Positions 35,268 through 47,037 of a stretch of DNA of 64,000 bases are shown in pieces. Position 1 is the stretch's first letter, and every line of letters starts with the position of its first letter. The notes under the pieces were generated by a model, which was given only the letters and a program-made list of their open reading frames with translations, was not told the DNA's origin and ran no database searches. This stretch comes from Enterococcus quebecensis (lineage in GTDB: Bacteria; Bacillota; Bacilli; Lactobacillales; Enterococcaceae), in the NCBI RefSeq assembly GCF_001730365.1, contig NZ_MIKB01000017.1:91183-155182 (forward strand), given 5' to 3'. Both the position numbers and the translations under genes were made by a program.

Positions 35268-36329
35268 ATGAAACTCACGGTAAATTTACCAAATCATTCT
35301 TATGATTTGACTATTGAAAATGGGATTTTAGCTAGCATTGGTCAATGGGTAAACGATTTATGGTCTTCACAAAAAGTTGTCATCATATCAGATACAAACG
35401 TTGCACCGTTATATGGCAAGCAAGTAAAAAAAAGTTTGGCAGAGGCTGGATTTGATCCATCACTTTTTGTGATAGACGCAGGGGAACAAAGTAAAAGTTT
35501 GACTGTAGCTGCAGAAATTTATGATTTTCTTGCAGAAAAGGGATTAACAAGAAGTGATGGGATTATCGCTTTAGGCGGCGGTGTTGTTGGTGATTTAACA
35601 GGATTTGTCGCTTCGACATATATGCGAGGCGTTCACTTTTTACAAGTTCCAACAACATTATTAGCTCAAGTAGATAGTAGTATTGGCGGGAAAACAGGTG
35701 TTAATACGACAAAAGCTAAAAATTTAGTGGGGACATTTGCGCAACCCGATGGTGTGTTGATTGATCCAAATACTTTGAATACGTTAGAATTAAGGCGAGT
35801 TCGTGAAGGAATTGCTGAGATCATCAAATCAGCAGCGATTGCAGATGAAAGATTATGGGAACGGCTGGATATGTTGAAAGATGAAGATGATTTATTAGCA
35901 CATGCAACAGAGATCATCGCAGCTTGTTGTCAAATCAAACGAAAAGTAGTTGAAGAAGATGAACTGGATAATGGTGTCCGCTTACTCCTTAACTTTGGTC
36001 ATACAATTGGCCATGCGTTGGAAAATACTATTGGTTATGGGAAATTGACCCACGGTGAAGGAGTAGCAATTGGCATGAGCCAAATTACCAAAGTCGCAGA
36101 AGAAAAAAATTTAACACCCATTGGAACCACAGAACAATTGAATAAGATGATCCAAAAATTCCATTTACCAATTTCATCTGATAGTTGGAATCCAGAACAA
36201 TTATATACAGCATTGACACATGATAAAAAAGCGCGGGGCGGAGAAATCAATATTATTTTATTAGAATCAATTGGTAAGGCAAAAATTGTCCGTATTCCAA
36301 TTGAAGAAATGAAGAGTTATTTAGACTAG
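35268..36329 (+). CDS. aroB: 3-dehydroquinate synthase
   Basis: ATG 35268 follows GGGGG; TTG 35259 is in frame but lacks spacing. The 353-residue enzyme keeps all AroB motifs: [47 protein letters not shown] and HGEGVAIGM. It needs NAD+ and a divalent metal. It is the functional partner against which the AroB-like gene at 24600 looks degenerate. Confidence 0.96.
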   Translation: MKLTVNLPNHSYDLTIENGILASIGQWVNDLWSSQKVVIISDTNVAPLYGKQVKKSLAEAGFDPSLFVIDAGEQSKSLTVAAEIYDFLAEKGLTRSDGIIALGGGVVGDLTGFVASTYMRGVHFLQVPTTLLAQVDSSIGGKTGVNTTKAKNLVGTFAQPDGVLIDPNTLNTLELRRVREGIAEIIKSAAIADERLWERLDMLKDEDDLLAHATEIIAACCQIKRKVVEEDELDNGVRLLLNFGHTIGHALENTIGYGKLTHGEGVAIGMSQITKVAEEKNLTPIGTTEQLNKMIQKFHLPISSDSWNPEQLYTALTHDKKARGGEINIILLESIGKAKIVRIPIEEMKSYLD

Positions 36330-36340
36330 GGGGAAATTAT

Positions 36341-37507
36341 ATGCGTTTTATTACTGCGGGAGAATCACATGGACCAGAGTTAACAGCAATTATAGAAGGT
36401 TTGCCAGCGGGCATGCCATTATCACCAGAAGACATTAACTTGGAATTAGCTAGAAGACAAGGTGGATATGGTCGTGGCGGTAGAATGCTTATTGAAAAAG
36501 ACCAAGTAAGAATCACTTCTGGTATCCGTCACGGGAAGACATTAGGCTCGCCTGTTACATTAGTTGTTGAAAATAAAGACTGGAAAAACTGGACTTCTGT
36601 AATGTCAATTGAAGAAGTTTCAGAGAAGGAGAAAAAGATTCGCCGTGTAAATAAACCACGGCCAGGGCATGCAGATCTGGTTGGCGGTATCAAGTATCAG
36701 CATGATGATCTTAGAAATGTTTTAGAACGCTCATCAGCACGGGAAACAACCATGCGTGTGGCTATTGGTGCTGTTGCTAAAAAGTTGTTAAAAGAATTGG
36801 GTATCGAAGTTGCTGGCCATGTTGCTGTTTTAGGCGGAATCAAAGCCATAATTCCACAGAACTTAACAGTGAAAGAAATTCAGGAGCGTTCAGAAAGTTC
36901 AGATGTTCGTGTATTGGATCCAGCAGTGGAAGATGAAATGCGCAGCTTGATTGATCAAACAAAGAAAAACGGTGATACAATAGGCGGTGTTGTAGAAGTT
37001 ATTGTAGGTGGCGTACCAATTGGATTAGGTAGTTATGTTCAGTGGGATCGTAAATTAGATGCAAAAATCGCACAAGCTGTGACGAGTATCAATGCATTTA
37101 AGGGGGTTGAGTTCGGTATCGGTTTTGAAATGGGGTACAAACCTGGTAGTGAAGTTATGGATGAAATTATCTGGAATGAATCGACAGGTTACACAAGAAC
37201 TTCAAACAACCTAGGCGGTTTTGAAGGTGGTATGACGAACGGGATGCCGATCATTGTTAGAGGCGTAATGAAACCTATTCCAACACTATATAAACCGCTG
37301 CAAAGTGTAAATATTGATACAAAAGAACCTTATAAAGCGAGCGTTGAAAGATCTGATAGTACAGCAGTTCCTGCGGCTAGTGTAGTTTGTGAAGCTGTTG
37401 TGGCAACCGAAGTCGCACAAGCGATGCTAGAAAAATTTGGTAGTGATGCCTTTGAGCAAATGAAAGCAGAAGTAAAAGCTTATCGCCAGTACACTCAAAC
37501 GTTTTAA
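36341..37507 (+). CDS. aroC: Chorismate synthase
   Basis: A 388-residue FMN-dependent enzyme, normal length for bacilli. It has [58 protein letters not shown] and [12 protein letters not shown]. It makes chorismate, the branch point to Phe, Tyr, Trp and folate. It starts 11 nt after aroB. Confidence 0.97.
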   Translation: MRFITAGESHGPELTAIIEGLPAGMPLSPEDINLELARRQGGYGRGGRMLIEKDQVRITSGIRHGKTLGSPVTLVVENKDWKNWTSVMSIEEVSEKEKKIRRVNKPRPGHADLVGGIKYQHDDLRNVLERSSARETTMRVAIGAVAKKLLKELGIEVAGHVAVLGGIKAIIPQNLTVKEIQERSESSDVRVLDPAVEDEMRSLIDQTKKNGDTIGGVVEVIVGGVPIGLGSYVQWDRKLDAKIAQAVTSINAFKGVEFGIGFEMGYKPGSEVMDEIIWNESTGYTRTSNNLGGFEGGMTNGMPIIVRGVMKPIPTLYKPLQSVNIDTKEPYKASVERSDSTAVPAASVVCEAVVATEVAQAMLEKFGSDAFEQMKAEVKAYRQYTQTF

Positions 37508-37535
37508 GAAAAGTATAAATGGAGAGTGAAGCAAA

Positions 37536-38633
37536 ATGGAAAAAAAGGTATTGATTGTCGGTTTAGGATTGATCGGCAGCTCGTTGGCAATATGTATAAA
37601 AAGAGCGCATCCATCAGTAATTATTATTGGAATAGATGAATTGGAAACTTCTGAAGAATTTGCTTTAAAACGAAAAATCATTGATCGAAGAGGTGATTCT
37701 TTAGAAGAGGCGGCAACACAAGCAGATGTGATTTTCTTATGTACACCTGTAAAAAGCATGCTTGGTCAATTAAAAGTTCTTGGTGAGTTGCCACTAATAG
37801 AAGATGTAATCGTTTCGGATGTCGGCAGTACAAAAATAGAAATTATAGAAACTGCTGAAAAAGCTGGGTTAAAAACATTTATTGGTGGGCACCCAATGGC
37901 TGGATCCCATAAGTCTGGTGTCACGGCAGCAGATGAAGATTTATTTGAAAATGCTTATTACATTTTAACTTCTTCTGATATAAACAAGCAATCAAAAATT
38001 AGTGAACTGCAATGGTTATTAAGTGGTACAAGAGCAAAATTTGTTGTTCTAACAGCAGAAGAACATGATCAAATTACAGGAATGCTTAGTCATTTACCCC
38101 ACATTATTGCAGCTGGTTTAGTGAATCAAAGCAAAGCGTTTAATGAAAAACATCCTCGTTCCAGACAATTAGCAGCTGGTGGATTTCGTGATATCACAAG
38201 AATTGCTTCATCTGATCCACAGATGTGGACGGATATTTTATTGAGCAATAAAGAGGCGTTATTAGAATTAATGTCTTCCTGGCAAGTTGAAATGGAGCAG
38301 GTTTTATCTTGGATTAAAAATGAAAATAAAGAAGCAATTTTTCAATTTTTCTATGAAGCAAAAGAAACGAGAAATCAAATGCCAGTCCATAAAGAAGGAG
38401 CAATACCAGCTTTCCATGATTTATTTGTAGATGTTCCAGATGTACCCGGAGTTATTGCTGAAATTACGGGATTACTTGGAAAAGCGAAGTTATCATTGAT
38501 TAATTTAAAAATTCTTGAAACTAGAGAAGACATTTATGGTATTTTACAATTAACGTTTAAACGTGAAGATGATTTGAAAAAAGCTAAGGAAGCCATTGAA
38601 AATCAAACGAATTATTTGTGTTATGAAAAATAG
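37536..38633 (+). CDS. tyrA: Prephenate dehydrogenase with ACT domain
   Basis: A 365-residue protein with an N-terminal NAD-binding domain (VLIVGLGLIGSSLAICIK), GGHPMAGSHKSGV and the helical dehydrogenase domain (about 170-280). A C-terminal ACT domain (about 295-365: VPDVPGVIAEITGLLGKAKLSLINLKIL) suggests feedback by tyrosine. It makes 4-hydroxyphenylpyruvate. Confidence 0.95.
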   Translation: MEKKVLIVGLGLIGSSLAICIKRAHPSVIIIGIDELETSEEFALKRKIIDRRGDSLEEAATQADVIFLCTPVKSMLGQLKVLGELPLIEDVIVSDVGSTKIEIIETAEKAGLKTFIGGHPMAGSHKSGVTAADEDLFENAYYILTSSDINKQSKISELQWLLSGTRAKFVVLTAEEHDQITGMLSHLPHIIAAGLVNQSKAFNEKHPRSRQLAAGGFRDITRIASSDPQMWTDILLSNKEALLELMSSWQVEMEQVLSWIKNENKEAIFQFFYEAKETRNQMPVHKEGAIPAFHDLFVDVPDVPGVIAEITGLLGKAKLSLINLKILETREDIYGILQLTFKREDDLKKAKEAIENQTNYLCYEK

Positions 38634-38653
38634 AAGATCTGATAGCTAGTTTT

Positions 38654-38693
38654 ATGGGACAGTTCTTCAGGCAAAAGAACTGAACGAGCCCAT
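38654..38693 (+). other. Hairpin in the tyrA-aroA gap
   Basis: CAGTTCTT (38660-38667) pairs with AAGAACTG (38675-38682), and ATGGG (38654-38658) with CCCAT (38689-38693). No T-run follows directly. It may be an RNA processing or stabilising structure within the operon. Confidence 0.55.
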
Positions 38694-38696
38694 TAG

Positions 38697-40001
<1,305 letters not shown>

Positions 40002-40018
40002 TAAATGGAGGGACAAGA

Positions 40019-40519
40019 ATGAAGGGAATTATTTTAATTGGTTTCATGGGAGCAGGAAAAACAACTGTTGGGAAGCTGCTTTCAGAAAAAACGGGTATGG
40101 AACATATCGATTTTGATGATAAAATTGTTGAAGAAATTGGCATGACAATTCAGGAATATTTTGATAGACATGGAGAAGAAGCTTTTAGAGAGAAAGAGAC
40201 AAACGTTTTAAAACGATATCTTAATCATAACCAAGTGGTATCGACAGGTGGCGGAATTGTTATGAGACCTGAAAATCGTAAACTGTTAAAACAAATGGCG
40301 CCAGTTGTATATTTACAAACAAAACCAGAAGTGTTTATTCCTAGGTTAAAACATGATCATACAACTGTCAGACCTTTAGTTGTTTCGAAATCGCCAGAAG
40401 AGATCAGACAAGTTTTTGAACCAAGAATTCCATTTTATGAAGAAAGTGCTAGCTTAGTTGTTGATACTGACAATCGAACACCAGAAGAAATCGTAGAACA
40501 AATTTTAAAGAATATATAA
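40019..40519 (+). CDS. aroK: Shikimate kinase
   Basis: ATG 40019 follows GGAGGG; the longer frame from 39998 overlaps aroA and is not needed. The 166-residue kinase has Walker A GFMGAGKTTVGK, DFDDKIVEEIG, FREKET and STGGGIV. It phosphorylates shikimate for the aroA step. Confidence 0.95.
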   Translation: MKGIILIGFMGAGKTTVGKLLSEKTGMEHIDFDDKIVEEIGMTIQEYFDRHGEEAFREKETNVLKRYLNHNQVVSTGGGIVMRPENRKLLKQMAPVVYLQTKPEVFIPRLKHDHTTVRPLVVSKSPEEIRQVFEPRIPFYEESASLVVDTDNRTPEEIVEQILKNI

Positions 40520-40531
40520 GTAGGTGAGTCA

Positions 40532-41380
40532 ATGAGAGTCGGTTTTTTAGGTCCAGAAGCATCTTTTACTCATAATGCAACAAAAACTGCTTTTCCAAAT
40601 GAGGAATTAATTTCTTATCATTCGATTCCAGCATGTATTAAAGGGGTTGAATTTGGTGAAGTTGATTTAGGTGTTGTACCAATCGAAAATACGATCGAAG
40701 GGTCTGTTAATACAACTGTTGATTATTTGTATCATCAAACAAGTATTCCTGTTGGAGCTGAAATTGTATTGCCGATCTATCAACAATTGATGGTAGCCAA
40801 AAACAACCAAGATAAATGGCAGGAAACGACAAAAATTTTATCTCATCCTCAAGCGTTAGCTCAGTCGCAGGAATTCATTCGCACTTATTTTCCGATGGCT
40901 GAATTAGAGGGAACGCCATCAACCGCTTATGCAGCTAATTTTGTCGCCAGTCACCCAGAACAAAAAATCGCAGCTATTGCACCAAAACTTTCTGCACAGA
41001 CTTACGAATTGTCCATTGTTGGAAAAAACATTCAAGACGTAGCGATTAATCAAACTCGTTTTTGGGTATTAGGTTCTGAGAAAGTAGCTCTCCCGATTGC
41101 GTCAGAAGATAAGAAGTTGACAATTGCGTTGACCATGCCTAATAATATGCCAGGAGCCTTACACAAAGCGTTATCTGCTTTCAGTTGGCGGGAAATCGAT
41201 TTAAGTAAAATCGAATCTAGACCATTAAAAACAACCTTAGGGGAATATTTCTTTTTAATTGATATCAATGTTCAAAAGCCACAACAATTAATTGATAACG
41301 CATTAGAAGAAATACGTTTAATGGGAGGTTCTGTAAAAATATTTGGGAACTATTCTATTTATCCAATAAACGGAGTATAA
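40532..41380 (+). CDS. pheA: Prephenate dehydratase with ACT domain
   Basis: A 282-residue monofunctional enzyme. It opens MRVGFLGPEASFTHNATKTAF and has VPIENTIEGSVNTTVDYL and the catalytic NQTRFWVLG. A C-terminal ACT domain (about 195-280) includes the Phe-binding ESRPLKTTLGEYFFLIDIN. It makes phenylpyruvate and is expected to be inhibited by Phe. Last gene of the operon. Confidence 0.96.
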   Translation: MRVGFLGPEASFTHNATKTAFPNEELISYHSIPACIKGVEFGEVDLGVVPIENTIEGSVNTTVDYLYHQTSIPVGAEIVLPIYQQLMVAKNNQDKWQETTKILSHPQALAQSQEFIRTYFPMAELEGTPSTAYAANFVASHPEQKIAAIAPKLSAQTYELSIVGKNIQDVAINQTRFWVLGSEKVALPIASEDKKLTIALTMPNNMPGALHKALSAFSWREIDLSKIESRPLKTTLGEYFFLIDINVQKPQQLIDNALEEIRLMGGSVKIFGNYSIYPINGV

Positions 41381-41410
41381 AGATCTGAAAAGGTCTTTTT
41401 ATTTTTTTTT
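41379..41410 (+). terminator. aro operon terminator
   Basis: AAAGATCT and AGGTCTTT (one G-U) around GAAA, followed by a long T-run. Confidence 0.8.
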
Positions 41411-41491
41411 AAATTTTAACAATATAAATAGGAATTTTCGGCAAAATAAGGTATGCTTATAACTGTTGTTAATTGAAGAGAGGTGGACATA

Positions 41492-42637
41492 ATGAGCCGT
41501 GTGGATCGTTATAAACATATACATGACAAGGCCAAACCAGTAGAAGAAAAAAATGGATTTAATCCTAGAAAAGAAAAAAATTATTCGGAAGAACCTAGAA
41601 ATAGCTATTATCAGGAACAATCTAATCAATATCAAGAACCCGTGAGCAGTAATGAAAGTCAAAGATTTGAACAAGCTGAACCTAATGAAAAAAATAAAAG
41701 TTTCTCAAAAAAAGAGAAGAAGCCGAAAAAGCCTAGGAAAAAAAGACGGTTCAGCTGGCCTAAAAGAATTGCTTTATTTTTAATTTTACTGATTGTTTTA
41801 GCTGTTGGATTCTTTTTTAAAGGAAAATCTTATGCTGAAAATGATAATTCTTTACCTAAAGAATCAGTTCAGACTTTTAATGGTGTGAAAAGCGAAAATG
41901 GTGCGAATAACATTTTGATTTTAGGCAGTGATACAAGAGGGGAAGATTCTGGTCGAGCGGATACGATTATGGTATTGCAATTAGACGGACCATCCAAAAA
42001 GCCTAAACTTATTTCATTTATGCGAGACACCTTTGTTGATATCCCGGGTTATGATGCTAATAAGATTAATACAGCTTACGCATTGGGCGGAGCAGAGCTA
42101 GTTCGCCAAACATTAGCAGAAAATTTCAATATTCAAACCAAATATTACGCAAAAGTTGATTTTCAATCATTCGAAAAAATTATTGATTCTATGTTTCCTG
42201 GTGGTGTTAAAATCGATGCTGAAAAAGATTTGAATTTAGATGGTGTTGATATTACCAAAGGAAACCAAAAAATGGATGGGCATAAGCTTTTGCAATATGC
42301 ACGTTTTAGAAAAGATGAAGAAGGTGACTTCGGGCGTGTTCGTCGTCAACAGCAAGTTATGAACGCTGTTATTGGACAGTTAAAAAATCCCTTTGCCTTG
42401 ATTCGTACACCTGAATCTTTAGGACGTTTGGTTGGATATATATCAACAGATATTCCTACATCATTTATGCTGAAAAATGGTCCATCATTGATGTTAAAAG
42501 GCGGTGGCGGTGTGGAACGCTTAACTGTTCCCATTGACGGCTCTTGGAGTAATGAGGATGTTTACTATGCGGGTAGCGTACTTCAAATTGATCTAGATAT
42601 GAATCGATCAGCAGTTCAAAGCTTTCTAGGACAATAA
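41492..42637 (+). CDS. psr: LytR-CpsA-Psr family cell wall ligase (Psr-like)
   Basis: ATG 41492 follows GAGGTGG. The 381-residue protein has a long charged cytoplasmic N-terminus (1-88), one membrane segment (about 89-108) and an extracellular LCP domain: NNILILGSDTRGEDSGRADTIMVLQLD, FMRDTFVDIPGY and the Arg-rich YARFRKDEEGDFGRVRRQQQ. LCP enzymes attach teichoic acid or other glycopolymers to peptidoglycan. In E. faecalis psr also follows the aro operon. Confidence 0.92.
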   Translation: MSRVDRYKHIHDKAKPVEEKNGFNPRKEKNYSEEPRNSYYQEQSNQYQEPVSSNESQRFEQAEPNEKNKSFSKKEKKPKKPRKKRRFSWPKRIALFLILLIVLAVGFFFKGKSYAENDNSLPKESVQTFNGVKSENGANNILILGSDTRGEDSGRADTIMVLQLDGPSKKPKLISFMRDTFVDIPGYDANKINTAYALGGAELVRQTLAENFNIQTKYYAKVDFQSFEKIIDSMFPGGVKIDAEKDLNLDGVDITKGNQKMDGHKLLQYARFRKDEEGDFGRVRRQQQVMNAVIGQLKNPFALIRTPESLGRLVGYISTDIPTSFMLKNGPSLMLKGGGGVERLTVPIDGSWSNEDVYYAGSVLQIDLDMNRSAVQSFLGQ

Positions 42638-42712
42638 GTATTGTATTTAAATATACATTGATTTATGCTATATTTATAATGCCGTGTAAAATTAGTGAAA
42701 CGAGGTTACAAA

Positions 42713-43561
42713 ATGAAAATTGCTATTGTGACAGATAGTACAGCTTATTTACCTGAGCGAATCAAAAATTCGCCTAATCTATTTGTTATTCCCATCCCAG
42801 TTATTTTAGATGGTAAGATATATAACGAAGGAATCGATATCGAAGCTGATGAATATTACAGCTTGTTGAATCATAGCAATGAGTTTCCAACAACTTCTCA
42901 ACCTGCATTAGGAGAAGTTATTGAATTATACGAAGAAATTGCTTCCAAAGGATATGACACGATTATTAGTATTCATCTTTCATCCGGTATTTCTGGATTT
43001 GTTAATACCTTATTTTCATTAACTGATTCAATAAAAGGTGTTACACTTTATCCGTACGATTCTAAAATTACGAGTGTACCCATGGGACATATGGTAGAAT
43101 CGGCATTAGATTTAGTTAAAGAAGATGCTAGTTTAGAAGATATTTTCGCTAAATTAGATATTATCAGAGACAACACTTATGCTTACCTGATTGTTGAAGA
43201 TTTAAACAATCTAGTCCGTGGTGGACGATTGACAAATGGTGCAGCATTAGTTGCTGGATTATTGAAGATTAAACCGATTTTAACTTTCGAAGATGGAAAA
43301 ATTGTTTTATTCGAAAAAATTCGTTCAACTAAAAAAGCTTTTGCTCGTGCCGAAGAGATAATAGGCAAACGAGACAAAGAAATTGGTCGACCAGTTAAAC
43401 TTTACGTTATTCATGCAAATAATTTAGCTGTAGCCGAACAAGAGAAAGCAAAGCTTGAAAAAAAATATCCTAATGCAATTATTGAAATTGGTCATTTTAA
43501 TCCTGTTATTGGAACTCACTTAGGCGAAAAAGCAATTGCCCTTTGTATTTGTGCCCAATAA
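42713..43561 (+). CDS. DegV-family fatty-acid binding protein
   Basis: ATG 42713 follows GAGG. At 282 residues it has the DegV elements IVTDSTAYLP, FPTTSQPALGEV, IISIHLSSGISG, DLNNLVRGGRL and an ending IGTHLGEKAIALCI. DegV/FakB-like proteins bind a fatty acid and, with FakA, allow its phosphorylation. No fakA is adjacent, so a FakB role is likely but not certain. Confidence 0.9.
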   Translation: MKIAIVTDSTAYLPERIKNSPNLFVIPIPVILDGKIYNEGIDIEADEYYSLLNHSNEFPTTSQPALGEVIELYEEIASKGYDTIISIHLSSGISGFVNTLFSLTDSIKGVTLYPYDSKITSVPMGHMVESALDLVKEDASLEDIFAKLDIIRDNTYAYLIVEDLNNLVRGGRLTNGAALVAGLLKIKPILTFEDGKIVLFEKIRSTKKAFARAEEIIGKRDKEIGRPVKLYVIHANNLAVAEQEKAKLEKKYPNAIIEIGHFNPVIGTHLGEKAIALCICAQ

Positions 43562-43568
43562 ACCAAGA

Positions 43569-43616
43569 AGAGGATGAAGCAAAACTTTTTTAGTTTTGTT
43601 TCATCCTCTGTTTTGT
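43569..43616 (+). terminator. Terminator of the degV gene
   Basis: AGAGGATGAAGCAAAAC and GTTTTGTTTCATCCTCT (one G-U) followed by GTTTTGTT. Confidence 0.85.
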
Positions 43617-43793
43617 TCTTTGAGGTGTAATACGAGGGATAATCTAATAAGTTCGTATTCTCACTAGAAAATAAATAGTATGTTACAATGAAAAGCAAAT
43701 CTTATTTTTTGTTGAAAATCGATAAAAAATAACGATTCAATAGTCATTTTCCTTTAAAAGTAGGGTATACTTAAAGAAAAGGAGGGCGAGTGG

Positions 43794-43985
43794 ATGAATC
43801 TAACTGAAGGACGTTTACAAAAAGAAAAAATGAAGCAAGTTCAACTACTCGCTGCGTATTACCAAGTAGTCAATCGTTTGCCGCTTGGAGATAAACGTGA
43901 TCAGATGATACGAGACATACTAGCTTGCAAAGACAAAATAAAGAAAATCAACCAACAATTAACTGAGCTAAATAAAAAAGAATAA
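43794..43985 (+). CDS. Small helical protein, function unknown
   Basis: A 63-residue basic, helix-rich protein starting at ATG 43794 behind AAGGAGGGCGA. LQKEKMKQVQLLAAYYQVVNRLPLGDKRDQMIRDILACKDKI suggests two helices, perhaps a coiled coil. I recognise no family. It lies 45 nt before the membrane protein gene at 44031 and may be cotranscribed with it. Confidence 0.7.
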   Translation: MNLTEGRLQKEKMKQVQLLAAYYQVVNRLPLGDKRDQMIRDILACKDKIKKINQQLTELNKKE

Positions 43986-44030
43986 CTATCAATTAAAGAT
44001 AGATAGAATCATTTACAAAAGGAGAATATT

Positions 44031-44522
44031 TTGAGCATAGATTTTTTTACAGTACTACTCGCTATTTTTGTTGTACTTATTTATATTTATCTAAATTTAG
44101 TAAGAAAAAGTATCTTGATTAGAAGTATAAAAAGACGTTTTTTTTATGTATTAGTTTTTGGATTCAGCTCAATCGTCTTAGTTACTACCCTGTTTTCTGA
44201 ACAAACAACGGATCAAAGAATTCGAGGTTTTCTTTCAGTTTTACTTATACTAAGTTTTTTATTGGATACAAAAGGTTTGTCGGATGATCGACTTATTTTA
44301 GGACCGTTTGATAAGAATGGTGTTATGTATCATGATATAGAAAAAATGGCATTATTACTTAAACAAAAAGAAATACGATTGAATTATTTTAAAAATGGAC
44401 GCAGAGGTCCAATGTTGAAATTTTCTATGCCAATAGAAGATCTGTTATCTTTTCTTTCTGAGCGACTGAACGAAGAAGCGGAAATTAGTATTTTGGTGGA
44501 GGAAGACAATGAAAGTAAATAA
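44031..44522 (+). CDS. Membrane protein of unknown function
   Basis: TTG 44031 follows AAAGGAGA. The 163-residue protein has probably three N-terminal membrane segments (about 5-25, 35-55 and 63-82) and a soluble C-terminal part (LILGPFDKNGVMYHDIEKMALLLKQKEIRLNYFKNGRRGP) resembling small membrane proteins with a PH-like or DUF5673-like tail. That comparison is loose. It has no signal beyond the first helix. Confidence 0.7.
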   Translation: MSIDFFTVLLAIFVVLIYIYLNLVRKSILIRSIKRRFFYVLVFGFSSIVLVTTLFSEQTTDQRIRGFLSVLLILSFLLDTKGLSDDRLILGPFDKNGVMYHDIEKMALLLKQKEIRLNYFKNGRRGPMLKFSMPIEDLLSFLSERLNEEAEISILVEEDNESK

Positions 44523-44683
44523 ATAAAATCAGTCTAAAAGAGCATTTTGTTACCCTTTTTTTGGCGTTTAAGATTTCAAAATTAAGTTTGAAAAGTTTTT
44601 TCTAAAGAATAGTAAAATTTAGTAGGTATTTCTTCAACTGTTTGCTATAATGTGTCAGAGAATTTCTGAAAGGAAGTAATGTT

Positions 44684-44962
44684 GTGAATAAAGAGATAGA
44701 GCAACGAATTGCTGAGCTACGTGAAAAATATAAAGAGTTGCCTCCAGAAAAAAAAGCAGAGTTGGAACGTCATATAAAGAAAAGAAACTTTTTAAACTAT
44801 AAAAAAATTGAATTAGTCAAGTCGGAGTTACTACGTTTAGAAGCTCGTCGTGCTCAGTTGGAATTGTGTGACAAGGAAAAAGAACTGGGACTAATAGAAA
44901 AGAAAATAACCTGTAAGAAAGAAAAATTATTACGATATTTAGGTAAACAGATGGATCAATAA
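44684..44962 (+). CDS. Small highly charged coiled-coil protein
   Basis: GTG 44684 follows AGGAAG. An extended -10 (TGCTATAAT near 44643-44651) indicates its own promoter. The 92 residues are almost all charged helix (EQRIAELREKYKELPPEKKAELERHIKK, then LVKSELLRLEARRAQLEL), consistent with a coiled coil. I do not recognise a family. It ends 20 nt before the antiporter gene and may be cotranscribed. Confidence 0.7.
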   Translation: MNKEIEQRIAELREKYKELPPEKKAELERHIKKRNFLNYKKIELVKSELLRLEARRAQLELCDKEKELGLIEKKITCKKEKLLRYLGKQMDQ

Positions 44963-44982
44963 TTAATGAAGGGAGATACAGG

Positions 44983-47037
44983 ATGGGGTTTGTGTATTTA
45001 ATTATTGTATTTGTTTTTGCAATTACATTTTCTAATGTGTTTAATCGGATTGTTCCGATTATACCGTTACCGATTGTTCAAATCATTGTTGGTATCTTAA
45101 TTGGATTGACGGACATCGGTCGTGAAATAACGTTTGAACCAGAAATATTTCTAGTAATGATTATCGCACCTTTGCTTTTTCGTGAAGGTCAACGAAATGA
45201 TATTTCTGCGACGATGAAAAATTTTAGCGTCATTTTATTTTTAGCTTTTATCGGTGTTTTAATCACACTTGTGAGTGTTGGTTGGGCATTACATATTATT
45301 ATACCTGCGTTACCGATCGCAGCTTGTTTTGCATTAGGAGCAGCACTTGGACCTACAGATGCGGTAGCCGTAGGTTCTTTATCTGGAAAGATCCAGATTC
45401 CTCCTAAGGCCATGCATATATTAGAAGGAGAAGCACTTATCAATGATGCTTCTGGCGTTACGGCGTTTCAATTTGCGTTAGCTGCTCTATTGACTGGTAG
45501 TTTTTCGGCAACGGGTGCGGGAATAACATTAATCGTTTCAAGTATTGGTGGCGCTATCGTAGGAGCTATTTTAGTAATGATCAAACGACAAATAGTCATG
45601 ATCTTAGAAAAAGCTTCAGCCAGAGATGTAACCGGTTATTTACTGCTGGAACTATTGTTACCGTTTTTAGCTTATATGGTTGCTGAAGTGTTCCATGTTT
45701 CAGGGATTATTGCAGCAGTTGTAGCAGGTGTTATGCAAGCGGCTAGTTTTAAAAAAGTTTCTCTTTTTGAAGCGGAACTTTCGAGTGTCTCTGAAATTAC
45801 TTGGGGAACGATTACTTTTACCTTGAATGCATTGGTCTTTCTATTCTTAGGAATTGAGTTGTCACAAGTTTTTTCACCTGTTTGGAATAGCGAGACTTAC
45901 TCGAATAGTTTCTTAATGCTTGTTGTTTTGATTTTAAGTGTTACATTATTTGTCGCACGTTTCTTATCTCTTGTTCTGATTTATAGTGTGAAAAATGGAT
46001 TAAGAAATCTCGGGAAGTCAATGAATGAAATGCTGATTTTGACTTTTGCTGGAGTGAAGGGAACGGTCAGTTTAGCAACGATCTTTATTTTACCGTTAAC
46101 AGTAAACGGGCAATATTTTCCTGAGCGATCATTGTTGTTGTTTATTACAGCATGTGTAATCTTGGTTACTCTAGTTGGCGGAATTCTTGTTTTACCATTT
46201 TTAACTGAATCTGACGAAGCGGAAAGTATTAATGTTCAAGGGATTAATTTACTTCAAGACGTTATTGAAAAGCTAAAAAAGATCAATAAAAACGATCCGC
46301 ATGTTGAGATGAATGTTGTGATCGAAAATTATCAAGATCGCGTGAAAGAATTGTATACAGAGCAATTACCATCGGATCAGCGGCAAGAGGTTCAAGAATT
46401 ACGAGCACTGATTGTTTCGATTGAACGTGATGGGTTGGAAGAAAGTTTTCGACAAAAAGAAATTGGCATCGAAGGATATCGCCTATATGAGCGATTAATT
46501 TCTAGAATGGAGCGTTCTATCGCAAGACAATTACTCTCTATTATTGGTTTTTGGTTGCTTTTTGTTCGACAAATTATTGCATTTTTTGTCCATCCTAAGT
46601 TGTTATTCTCTTCAAAAGACGAAGAGAACAGACGAGAATTTCAAAAAGAAGAACTGGAAAATGTTCGACAAGTATTTTTACAAAATACAGAAGTGATTTT
46701 AAAAAGTTTGGATAATTTAAAAGGTGTTTATGATGATGAAATTATTCAATTCTTTATTGAAGGACGATTACAATTTGCACAAAGGCTAGAAGATGGAACA
46801 TTTATTGATTCCTTTATCGTTCGTTCTCAATCAAATTATGTAAAGGAACTATTGATTGGTTATCAAGAAGAACGAAGAATGATTGATCAATATGAACTTT
46901 CAGAAAAAATATCTTCATTAGAAGCAAATGAATACAGAAAAAATGTTAATTTACTGGAATCTTACTCAATTAATGATACTTCTAACACTATTCCATTGCG
47001 AAAGTTGACAAGAGAATTAAAAAAAGAAGCTGAGTAA
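44983..47037 (+). CDS. Na+/H+ antiporter, NhaP/CPA1 family
   Basis: A 684-residue protein with about 12 membrane segments in residues 1-410, including the ion-binding GAALGPTDAVAVGSL and LINDASGVTAFQFALAAL blocks typical of NhaP/NHE antiporters. A long cytoplasmic C-terminal tail (about 420-684) has a central hydrophobic patch (IIGFWLLFVRQIIAFFVHP) and coiled-coil character. It should exchange Na+ or K+ for H+ in pH and salt balance. Ion specificity cannot be read from sequence. Confidence 0.9.
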   Translation: MGFVYLIIVFVFAITFSNVFNRIVPIIPLPIVQIIVGILIGLTDIGREITFEPEIFLVMIIAPLLFREGQRNDISATMKNFSVILFLAFIGVLITLVSVGWALHIIIPALPIAACFALGAALGPTDAVAVGSLSGKIQIPPKAMHILEGEALINDASGVTAFQFALAALLTGSFSATGAGITLIVSSIGGAIVGAILVMIKRQIVMILEKASARDVTGYLLLELLLPFLAYMVAEVFHVSGIIAAVVAGVMQAASFKKVSLFEAELSSVSEITWGTITFTLNALVFLFLGIELSQVFSPVWNSETYSNSFLMLVVLILSVTLFVARFLSLVLIYSVKNGLRNLGKSMNEMLILTFAGVKGTVSLATIFILPLTVNGQYFPERSLLLFITACVILVTLVGGILVLPFLTESDEAESINVQGINLLQDVIEKLKKINKNDPHVEMNVVIENYQDRVKELYTEQLPSDQRQEVQELRALIVSIERDGLEESFRQKEIGIEGYRLYERLISRMERSIARQLLSIIGFWLLFVRQIIAFFVHPKLLFSSKDEENRREFQKEELENVRQVFLQNTEVILKSLDNLKGVYDDEIIQFFIEGRLQFAQRLEDGTFIDSFIVRSQSNYVKELLIGYQEERRMIDQYELSEKISSLEANEYRKNVNLLESYSINDTSNTIPLRKLTRELKKEAE

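Noticed and set aside
41399..41674. Minus-strand ORF over the psr start
   Set aside because: It overlaps the LCP gene and the aro terminator and reads as AT-rich hydrophobic noise.
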